A DNA stretch of 64,000 nucleotides from Hetaerina americana (lineage: Eukaryota > Arthropoda > Insecta > Odonata > Calopterygidae). The stretch spans positions 108,632,869 to 108,696,868 of the forward strand of contig JAKTNV010000002.1 in NCBI GenBank assembly GCA_022747635.1, written 5' to 3'. The position numbers and the translations under genes were made by a program. This document shows, piece after piece, positions 55,755-64,000 of this stretch. Below the pieces are notes generated by a model. It saw only the letters and a list, made by a program, of their open reading frames with translations. It was not told where the DNA came from and ran no database searches. Numbering within the stretch: the first letter of the stretch is position 1; every line of letters begins with the position of its first letter.

Positions 55755-55919
55755 CTTTTAAATCGAAGAGAGAACGAACCAACTGAGGAGAATTTCTAAG
55801 CGTATTCGAATTATTAATTCAATAATTTGTGAAGAGGATAATTAGCATTAAAGTTCCCCCCTCACTATTTGGTATTGAGAATATTACAAGAATACAGAAG
55901 GTGATACCCAGGACAAGTA

Positions 55920-55982
55920 TGTATATAATTGTTTACATTTGCTGAGTGTTACTATTTTATTTGTGTTCTATTCGTCCAAATA
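55920..55982 (+). mobile_element. PLE-tail fragment
   Basis: TTGCTGAGTGTTACTATTTT, then TTGTGTTCTATTCGTCCAA before an (AT)n array, resembling the outward ends of the other tails. No ribozyme core. Confidence 0.4.
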
Positions 55983-55983
55983 T

Positions 55984-56045
<62 letters not shown>

Positions 56046-56062
56046 CATGTGTATATATATAC
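55983..56062. repeat. (AT)n-(CA)n microsatellite
   Basis: TA repeats, then about ten CA units, then TA repeats. Confidence 0.95.
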
Positions 56063-56190
56063 GTACTATACTACATAGAAGTGTATATACAAGTATTACA
56101 ATACAGAGAAATACATAAAAATGACACTCACACATATTCCAAGTTTTCGATGCCCAAACCATCCTCTGGGGAAAGAAGGAGCTAATATAA
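56063..56190 (-). mobile_element. PLE-tail module with variant hammerhead core
   Basis: On the minus strand: CCCAGAGGATGG, a GATG/CATC stem II, GAAA (56145-56148) and ATATGTGTGAGTGTCATTT, then an array of TA/CA. Same CAGAGGA variant as at 36.6 kb. Confidence 0.5.
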
Positions 56191-57154
56191 TATACATATA
56201 TTAACGGAAGGAAATAATATTCATATATGTCTGTACAATTTCCTGCCGTTAATTTGACAGCGCGACCAATGTCCGGCGGAGTATAAGAAAATCCCCATCC
56301 AATTCGCGTCACGCAAATTCTCCATTTTGGATCGCCACCACTTGAGGCAGGAGTATTCGCGGGGAGGGATTTCGGGGGCCAGGGGTTCTGGGGGACGGGA
56401 CGTGAGGAAATTGAATTAGGATGATCGAGAAAGGATGAGAAGACGGTAAAGCCCAACCAGATGAGGCGAGGCGATGTGAGCACTAAACGATTTCGGGATT
56501 GGAAATTCTTATTAATCAAGACAAGCTGGCGCCTTGATGACCCTACCTCCCTAACCCCCCTCATCCCCCCCCGAGCCCCCATTAGATATGGTACATCACC
56601 TGAACCCTAATGCGAACGAGATATAACCCACACACCCTGACCTCAAGGGCTGCCCAATGAGATGCTTCGATGGTGGTCGCCTCCCGTACACAACGGCTGC
56701 CTACGTCATTATGCCCACCACCTGTCCCCGCAGCACATTACGGGTTGCACGATCAACGCTTAGTCTGCACGAAGTCCTTCCGTGCTTTGCTCCCTCTCCC
56801 CCTTCCCGAAAACATGATTTCCTTCATTCATGACAGTTTGATGATGACGCTCACTCGACTTGACGGAAGGATGTTTGTATAAGTGCGGTACACGATATTT
56901 AAAATAAAGTTTAAAATGAAGTTTGCCGAAATAACATTTTCGGACCGATGATGGATTGAAGCAATGATTAAAGTTTGACTGCTGCGGTGACAAAAAGCTG
57001 TCTGCATGAGAAATATTAAAACCGATGAGTTCATTGATGGACGTAAAATCGATTAGTCATGGCCGACTGTTCTATTAATAATAATAATAATTAATAATTT
57101 GGCCCATTCGATTAGAATATGGCAATTTATTATCTTAATTTTTTTGGGTTAACT
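56191..57154. other. No gene recognised
   Basis: An ATA/AAT-rich patch lies near 57075-57100. Nothing coding supported. Confidence 0.4.
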
Positions 57155-58060
57155 TATTTTTTAACGCCAACATAATTTCGTTAATTTGTGATAAAATACA
57201 AGGGATGAGTGGCATGCCCTTCCTTCCCGTCGGTCTCCCCGTTCCCCCTTGTATCTGTTGTTCATAAATCTATCCAATATTTTCCTAATCGGTTCCTCGT
57301 GCAGATATTTCCCAATTTGTTGGACGATATGCAAATATCCAAGGATAGCCTCCAGTTCACGTCTTTCCTCCTCATAATTAATTGGGCAATAAAGGTGTAT
57401 TGCTGTGTTCTCCTCCATCATGTATTCCCATGACCCCCTCCTTTTATTCCCTATTTTCTTGAGGTATGATCTAAGCTCCCCGAGTCCTGTTAAAATTTGA
57501 TTAATTTCTTTGTGACTTTTGAAGTTGGTCTTCATTCTTTCCTTGCACGCTAGGTAGGAATTGTCCGGTTGTTTTCCCCTTTTCTAATGTTTCCCGTTCC
57601 CATTTCTCCAGGAAATGCGCTCTTATAACCTTTCTGTTCCTGCTACATTTCTCAGTTGGAGTCAAGGTTACATCTCCTAGAGTAGCCTCTTCCATCTGCT
57701 TCATCCGCGACGTGATTCTTCTTTCCTCTATTGAGAATTTTATCGGCTGTATCCCAGTTATTATATTTAGAGCTTCATTACAGACCGTATTGTAGCTTCC
57801 GGATATTGATTGCAATTAGGCAAGATCTATGCGCCTCCTCCATTTTTCTCCGGATTCTGCTGTTATTTAACCTCTCTCCACACACCTCGCAGCCGTATGC
57901 CAATTTTGGGATGGTGACTCCGTTGCACATACATAGTTCTCAGGCAACGGACATTTCTATTGCTAACAGATTGGCCCGCGGATGGAAAACCAAGGAAATA
58001 TTTACCAGAACTAATGGGCTTGAGGACTCCTTTTGGTGACCAACACGCCATTGGCAACAA
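57155..58060 (-). mobile_element. R1/I-type LINE fragment, C-terminal region
   Basis: Minus-strand pieces in order: VTIPKLAYGCEVCGERLNNS, RRKMEEAHRSCLIAI, then SGSYNTVCNEALNIITGIQP followed by IKFSIEERR. This corresponds to the (Y)GAEVW ... GAYRTVSxEALxVIxGIxPLDLxIEER segment after RT in R1/I/Jockey-like LINEs. After a break comes INQILTGLGELRSYLKKIGN, then NYEEERRELEAILGYL, the C-terminal Cys/His-type knuckle region of the same families, with its Cys residues lost. A different LINE lineage from the CR1-like and RTE-like copies. Confidence 0.7.
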
Positions 58061-59519
58061 CTAAAAGATACTGACCCACGATTTCAATCTTTTACATGCA
58101 TCCCCATTCTCCTCCTGTTGGTGCTTCGACCTGCTTGCCATTCCCTGGATACTGTCTTCCTTGACTCCGAAGGTGTTCGTGTAAGTACTGTGCCTAGTAT
58201 AATCAGATGAAAGATCAGAAAACTCTCTATCAAAACCGGGAAAATGAATTTATGTTTAATTTATGAATATTAATGAAACATAAGAAATAGCTTCGCTTTC
58301 TAGACTATCTCTTGTTGCGTCATTCACCGCTGTATGGCGCTGCTGATATGTTCTCTCTTCCTCCAAATTCTCTCTCCATCAACCTGGTTTCAATCGAGGA
58401 TGTTTTTAAGTACTCTAAATTCCTGAATATAGATTTATGGTTTTATTTGCTCCTAATGGGAGGAATGCTCATCCTTTAACGTGTGTAAATATTAGAAAAG
58501 GTCCAATTTTTCGTTGCAGATATACGCTATCAGCTCACATAAAGTGGAATGTGTTTTTTCTCAAACTTTACCGATTCAAATGAGAGCGATTGACGGAGAG
58601 GAGGGAATTTTGAAATCTTTGCAAATATACCCGTAGAGTTATACCAAATTGCAATGAAAAAAAGATTTGTCAGAAGAATTAACGAGTCTGATTTTATTCA
58701 CCCCCAACTGCAATTCCTTACTTGAAAATAGTGAAGTGGTATTGACAAAAGCAAAACTGCGATTATCGTAATTTCTCCAAGGAAACATGCGATAAAAGCA
58801 ATGAATATAGTATATCAAAAACGTGAAAATGGTACCGATTCATTGATTCATATCAAGAACCATTTTTTTAAATTTATAAGATAAAACTTTATGCTAATTT
58901 TACGATGTTATGAAGGCATTTAACCTTATAAAAATGTTATAGCTCATTATTGTTTAAAGCGGAAGACCAAAGGGCAACAATTGCAATCATAGGTGATTGA
59001 TTCCCCAATATATTTAAAACTTTTAAAAAGATCGTTTTTTTGGCATTCGAGTTTACATTGAAAGGAAGCAATGCACGGGGAATTGGCAAGTAATATTCCT
59101 CCATAAGACAGTGCAGCTATATTTACACAATTGGACAGCAGAAAATAGTAATTGGCGCATCATTTTCTGTGTATTCGGGGCAAAGATACAGATTTGATCA
59201 CTTGTGGGATTATAATTATAGAACGACCAATCGACGAGTCAATCAATTGTCTCGGGAGGATGCGGTCGAAAAGGAAAGAAAACGGCTTGGATTCACCGGC
59301 CATTTCCGTGTCTAAAGCGCACTTTTGCGTCTGGCATTCAACTCTAGGTATGAGAGCATGCGAGCCACTCAAGAGCGAATTCAGCAGTTTTAGATAAAAA
59401 AATAACGAAACGCGAAGAAATAAAAATGCCTGAAATATTTCGCGTAAACATACTTGATTAAAATTCCTTCAGTCTCGGTGCTGGATTTGTTACTTTCACC
59501 ATTGCCCCAGGTCACAGGA
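58061..59519. other. No gene recognised
   Basis: AT-rich, no similarity seen. Confidence 0.4.
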
Positions 59520-59813
59520 ACAATAAAAGGAAGGGGATCGAGATGGTGCGGGGGCTAACGTACTGGCTTCCCACCCTGAGGGCCCGGGTTCAAATCCCGG
59601 CGGTGTTGAATATTTTTCAGAGGTATCTCGATCCCTACTTGAGGTGCTTTGTGAAGGGCACTTGGCACCCCTTGGCGCCTTTCGTAAAGAGGAGGCTAAT
59701 GCCGACGCCGGGTTTCTCTCCACCCTTCATCCTTTCCTATCCATCCCCTATGGCGCAAATGACTCTTAGCTGTCGGTCGCCTCCCCTAAAAACTACTACT
59801 ACAATAAAAGGAA
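59520..59813 (+). mobile_element. tRNA-derived SINE (family S1) with perfect target-site duplication
   Basis: Element 59533-59800 with a tRNA-like head (B box GGTTCAAATCCC), a shortened body lacking the GTGAGTGAG...GGGACGTTAACC part of the 30.7-kb copy, and a (TAC)n end. Flanked by the identical 13-bp ACAATAAAAGGAA at 59520-59532 and 59801-59813. Confidence 0.92.
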
Positions 59814-60344
59814 ATAAAAAAAGAACTAAGAGATCGATTTCACCTCAAATGAGCTTGAAATTATTAGAAAAATACAAGATCTCCGTGCGGGCGATTACCT
59901 TTCAGGAAAATGGCACATTTTTTGTGAAACTTAATGATTTTGAATAGGTCTGATGCTGTAAGCACTACACCTACTCATCAAACACGAGGTGTGTCCAGAA
60001 AAGATCCAGCCATGCAATATTTAAATGGCCCACCTAGAACAAATGAGGAGGCCTTAATGTCCAAGCGTCCTCTTATCCAAGCCCTCTATCCTAAGCCCTC
60101 TATCGGAATGGTGGTCATCAGCTGCCTCGTCCCTGAATTCTCCTTTCTCTTGTCGACGGAATGTACAGAAGACTGGGCTTTTGTTTCAGGGTCATAGGCG
60201 TATTATTGCACTTTTCACTGGATTATTAACTACTCCTCTGTTTCCACGCAAGCTCACCCGCCTTTCCGAATCGACGAACGAGAGTAATCATTATTTCCAC
60301 CACCGAAATAAACACACGGCCATCCTCCAAATAAAAAGCCATAA
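59814..60344. other. No gene recognised
   Basis: No similarity seen. Confidence 0.4.
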
Positions 60345-60558
60345 ACACAGTAATCAACCCGAAGGTCGGTTTTATGGGTGATAGAGTTCACTCAGTACTA
60401 AGCCCGACGGCGTGTGAAATTCGCACATCAGGCTGGTATCCGAAAAATCACATAGCTTGGGTGGAGCTGCAGGTGCCCAAAAAGCCTTGCCCCGGAGTCG
60501 AACCCGGGCACCTCCGGTCAGCAGTCCAACGTTCTACCCCCTGGACTACCGCGACCCA
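60345..60558 (-). mobile_element. tRNA-derived SINE (family S2)
   Basis: Same head and body as the 48.3-kb copy: CGCGGTAGTCCAGGGGGTAG A-box region, GGGTTCGACTCCGG B box, CAGCTCCACCCAAGC, and GGTTGATTACTGTGTTTATG at the 3' end. Confidence 0.8.
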
Positions 60559-60621
60559 CATCCTCCGAATACGTTTTTATGTATATAATAAATATATATA
60601 AGATAATCTAAGATTGAAATA

Positions 60622-60676
<55 letters not shown>
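60622..60676. repeat. (AT)n microsatellite
   Basis: Outer end of the left arm; a shorter one at 61036-61050 ends the right arm. Confidence 0.95.
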
Positions 60677-60680
<4 letters not shown>

Positions 60681-60775
60681 CTTCGAAATGGAACGCTCAT
60701 CGGCGACACACAAATATATAAAAACACAGATGTAGATTTTTAGAATATAGAGACACAAAGAAAGGACACTCACAA

Positions 60776-60825
60776 TTTGTTATTTTACGTTTCGACAGCA
60801 CGGCTGTCGTCTTCAGAATGGCGTT
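60776..60825 (-). ncRNA. Hammerhead ribozyme
   Basis: On the minus strand: CTGAAGA (complement of 60810-60816), a perfect 6-bp stem II GACAGC/GCTGTC with a CGT loop, GAAA (60790-60793), one A-U pair with a CG loop, then UA with predicted cleavage after the A at 60786. Only two base pairs of stem I are seen next to the core. Same subfamily as the 29.4-kb PLE copy, with compensatory changes in stem II (GACGGC/GCCGTC there). Confidence 0.65.
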
Positions 60826-61066
60826 CTCGGGGAAGAGCGGAGAGGATGTGCGGGGGAGAGGTGGGGGAAGGAGAGGTAAAGGGACCAATAGGAAATGAAC
60901 AAGGGGGTGGGGGGGATATGTAGGCAGCCAATTGATGCATTAAACGACAGCCGTGCTGTCGAAACGTAAAATAACAAATTGTGAGTGTCCTTTCTTTGTG
61001 TCTCTATATTCTAAAAATCTACATCTGTGTTTTTATATATATATATATATAGTATTTCAATCTTAG

Positions 61067-61310
61067 ATTGGTTTACTTCAGCCCATATCTTTCCTTCAAC
61101 TATATTTGAATGCAAGGTAAGGCTGCATATTCTAGAGAGAATAATATGGTGGTTTCCGGTAGCCTTCCACATCGCAGTCCTGCGGCCAATACCGTGCACT
61201 TCACTCTCGCCCGCAACTGTGACAGCTGATGCCGGGCCGACCCACTCGGTCTGCACAACCAGTACCTAATGGGGAAGCTGCTGCCTTTCACCATGTGGTT
61301 CAGGGGCATA
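61067..61310 (-). mobile_element. RTE-like LINE 5' UTR fragment
   Basis: The minus strand resembles the 5' region of the 21.5-24.8 kb LINE in word order (GGAAGGCTACCGGAAACCAC versus GGAAGGCAACGGGAAACCAC) but is otherwise divergent, so it is a decayed or different-subfamily copy. Confidence 0.5.
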
Positions 61311-61732
61311 CATTTCTTGTTCCCTAGTTCCGAAATGCCATTATTGTGGTTTTTCTGTCAATGTGTGGTTGGCTCGTCCAGAAAAACTATTAACAGATTT
61401 TTTCTATCCCGAAAAATTCCAAACTCGAACTACAGACCTTCGGCTCCACAGGCAGACACGCTACCTCTGGTCAACCCCCACTTTTGTAGTCACCAGATTA
61501 TTCCATCCTGTGTTTCGTAATAATCCTGGGATTCTGGCCGGGGTTCATAACTGAAATGAGTCAATTACCTCTGGCTCTACTTGTAGCAACCGACGAGATC
61601 ATGAATACAAAAAGGATAAAGTAATGTTTTAATCAAAACAATAAGGGACCCTGCTATCTAAATCGAGTATAAGCAGAGACTAACAAATTTGTTTCAAGTT
61701 AGTTACCCCTTGATAACATTTATTCTGATTCG
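61311..61732. other. No gene recognised
   Basis: No similarity seen. Confidence 0.4.
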
Positions 61733-62037
61733 GAAATTCTGAAGTAGTATTAGGGGAGGGGCAGCTGAGGGCATTAGGGATGGATGGGAAAGGGTGGAGA
61801 GAAACCCAGCGTCGGCATTAGCCTACTCCTAACAAAAGGCACCAAGGGATGAAACAGTGAAACGTCCTATCCGACGGACTGGTCACTCACTCAAAGTGCT
61901 CTCCATAAAGCACCCCAAGTATGGATCGGGATTCTACTGAAAGATATCTGCCACCTTCGGGAGTCGGACCCGACCCCTCTAGGTGGGAAGCCAGTAAATT
62001 AGCCACCGCACCTTCCCGATCTCCGGATATTTTGAAG
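61733..62037 (-). mobile_element. tRNA-derived SINE (family S1), minus strand
   Basis: Element 61745-62025: a decayed head (GAGTCGGACCC complement), then CTTTATGGAGAGCACTTTGA, GGGACGTTTCACTG-type and GCCTTTTGTTAGGAGTAGGC blocks as in the 30.7-kb copy. Flanks GAAATTCTGAAG (61733-61744) and GATATTTTGAAG (62026-62037) look like a target-site duplication with two mismatches. Confidence 0.8.
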
Positions 62038-63269
62038 AAACTCCTTAATTTTTTTATTTCTTGTCAAAATGGACATTCACAAATGACTCTATTTGCACGC
62101 TCACTGCGTTTGGCTTGGGCTACTTCAATATAATCTTGTATTCCATTTATCCTTTTTCTGCTTTCTCCTTTACCACCAGTTTAATGCATTGTTCTCATGT
62201 TGAAAAATTAACTGAATTCAGACAATTTTCGTCTCTCTGTGTGATAGAGAAATTTGAACTATTCTTGTAAAAAAAATTTTTTTTGTTGATCATCGTCACA
62301 ATTCAAAATCCGGTAGACAGAAAAAGGTTTAATATAAAAATTAAGTCTCCCAGAATCACTTTTTATCCACGTTTAACACGCAAGAATATGTCTCAATAAA
62401 AACTTCGAGATTACAAGTTGACGATAACAGGGTTATTAACAATTCACTAATCATTTCGAAAATATCCCGTGCTTGAATGGCGAGTCGAACGCTAATATCG
62501 AACACTCCATTCAGTAATCAAGTCAAGTTAATTTGGGATATTCCAATTCACTGATCATTGCGAAAACATTCCTTAGCTTGAATGGCGAAAAGAACGCTGG
62601 TATCGAATACTTCAGTCAAAAAAAAGAGAACTCGCCAAGTTAATTGGGGATATTTCTAACGAATCGTTGAATCCCACGCGTCCAGATTTGGCAGACGCTA
62701 AGCTGATAATACTTTTCCACGTATTCAAAGTGTTTGGGAATCACGACTATTCATTGTTAACCGGATGCTCAGAATCACAGCGTCGATGAGACATAATGTA
62801 GACGACAAAATCAAACTTAAACCTTGGAAAGAGAAGCGAAAGGATGTTACATAATGTTTAAACATTAATCTGATTTAATCACAGGGAATATACTCTGCAC
62901 AAAGGCCTTAGGTTAGAGCCACTATAAACTTTTAATTATTCATGACCTAAGATTCTCTTTTTTTCATTCAAGAAATCACAGTTTTTATGTCGAACTAATG
63001 AAAATTTGGGGAAAGAGTTGGCCAATTCGAGCAGCTTTCGACGACAAAAGGCCTCGTGTTGGCAATTACAAATATTGTAACAATTTGCAAAGGGCAAAAT
63101 AAATCAAATTTTGGGTTATAACAGTAACTGTAAGTAACTGTATTAACTATCGATCGAAATACTTGAATAAACAAATAGAAATCAATATATATGGACATCA
63201 AACCAATATGTACTTCGGAAAATTTATCCCAATGAATCACTACCAACCTACAATTATTTTTATTATTAG
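62038..63269. other. No gene recognised; one tandem duplication
   Basis: Apart from the duplication at 62440-62655, nothing was recognised. Confidence 0.4.
62440..62655. repeat. Diverged tandem duplication, about 105-bp unit
   Basis: Unit 1 (62440-62544) and unit 2 (62545-62655) share CAATTCACT.ATCATT.CGAA, GCTTGAATGGCGA, GAACGCT..TATCGAA and AAGTTAATT.GGGATATT. Only two units were seen. Confidence 0.75.
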
Positions 63270-64000
63270 GTAATCTACCGGTTAAGGTAGGTTTTTGGAT
63301 GGGAACTACTACTACTAGTAGTACTACCACTACTACTACTAGGACACTACTACGCTACTAGATAAATATTTTGTGCTTCCTAACAAAATACAAAATCCAG
63401 TATCCTACTCTACATCAGACCCCTCTTCTTCTCTGAATACTTTCTTCATCCCTTCATCCCGTCCAACATCCCTATCCTGTTCCTTCCCTTTCCTCGTTTG
63501 CCGAATATACTCCCCTCTATTACAGTCTTCAATATCCCACTGCCGGTCAATACCCCCTTCATCCACTTTTCCTGCCTCCATAGGATTGCTCCCAACAAAC
63601 CCCTCTTTTCGCCCACCATACCAAGTACTTCCTCATTTGTTTTCTTCTCTGTCCATTTCACCTTCTCCACTCTTCTCCACACCCACATTTCAAAAGCCTC
63701 CAGTCTACGTCTATCCTTCTGCTTCAATGACCACGTTTCCGCACCGTACATAGCTACGCTCCATATACAAGTTTTTACGAGTCTTTTCTTAACATCCTTA
63801 CTCAACGTTCCTGTCATCAACTCCCTCCTCCTTGTGAAAGCCTCTTTGCCTAGCGCAATTCTTCTCCTTACGTCCCTACTACTTTGACCGTATTGGTCCA
63901 AAATACCTTCGAGATACGCAAACTGTTCTACCTGCTCTAGTTTTTGCCCTTCTATTTCAATTTTTAGCTTCGCCTTTTTCTTTCTAGAGAATCGCATAAC
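63270..64000 (-). mobile_element. RTE-like LINE, 3' part, continues beyond the window
   Basis: The minus strand carries the same C-terminal domain and 3' UTR as the 21.5-kb copy. The 183-residue frame 63997-63446 (MRFSRKKKAKLKIEIEGQ, LEQVEQFAYLEGILDQYG, AMYGAETWSLKQ, RRLEAFEMWVWRRVEKV) is free of the frameshift found there. The 3' UTR holds a TAC/TAG triplet repeat (63306-63360), then CCTTAACCGGTAGATTACC and an AAT-rich end. The reverse transcriptase would lie to the right of the window. Confidence 0.85.

Larger units (their letters stand above)
60606..61066. mobile_element. Inverted PLE-terminus pair with hammerhead
   Basis: Left part (minus) and right part (plus) are inverted copies: AATCTAAGATTGAAATA at 60606-60622 mirrors 61050-61066; (AT)n arrays come next on each side; then TAGATTTTTAGAATATAG, AAAGGACACTCACAATTTG and the ACGACAGCCGTGCTGTCG hairpin with their complements. 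The left arm has an extra block (CTTCGAAATGGAACGCTCAT and following), also present at 29.5 kb. A purine-rich spacer lies at 60817-60942. The left arm keeps a complete ribozyme core; the right one lacks CTGAAGA. Confidence 0.75.

Overview
The window is eukaryotic nuclear DNA, most likely from an arthropod with a large, repeat-rich genome. The support is spliced exons with introns of about 15 kb and 11.4 kb, many decayed retroelements of arthropod-like types (CR1-like, RTE-like and R1-like LINEs, Penelope-like elements, mariners, tRNA-derived SINEs), about 20 (AT)n arrays and no bacterial gene organisation. The species cannot be named from the sequence.

One host gene is supported: an ortholog of calaxin (CLXN/EFCAB1), the EF-hand calcium sensor of outer-arm dynein in motile cilia and sperm flagella. 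Three + strand coding exons (10002-10335, 25322-25558, 36994-37403 with the stop) join in one frame through two phase-1 introns with good splice sites. The short 5' exon carrying the start codon was not found. The protein keeps EF-hands 2 and 3. The first calcium loop is interrupted by low-complexity sequence, and a Gly/Asp/Glu-rich linker precedes EF-hand 3. The exons are far more GC-rich than the surrounding DNA.

Nearly everything else is mobile or simple repeat. 1-10 kb: a CR1-like LINE, a second LINE fragment and three hammerhead-bearing modules. 10-25 kb (intron): LINE fragments, a mariner, and an almost complete RTE-like LINE on the minus strand (21464-24837). 25-37 kb (intron): a decayed Penelope-like element (PLE) with RT and GIY-YIG regions, its hammerhead-bearing terminus, SINEs and further hammerhead modules. 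38-56 kb: mariners (two with clear terminal inverted repeats), long (AT)n arrays, a perfect 117-bp-arm palindrome and PLE fragments. 56-64 kb: an R1-like LINE fragment, SINEs with target-site duplications, another inverted hammerhead module and an RTE-like LINE running off the end.

The most interesting signal is a recurring module containing a type I hammerhead ribozyme core (CTGANGA, a stem II hairpin, GAAA, a minimal stem III). It is usually followed by a GTGAGTG-type tail and an (AT)n array, and is often arranged head to head as an inverted repeat. Two PLE coding remnants lead directly into such modules, so they are probably PLE termini or non-autonomous derivatives. At least seven cores look well preserved and several more are degenerate. 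Several lie in the introns of the calaxin gene.
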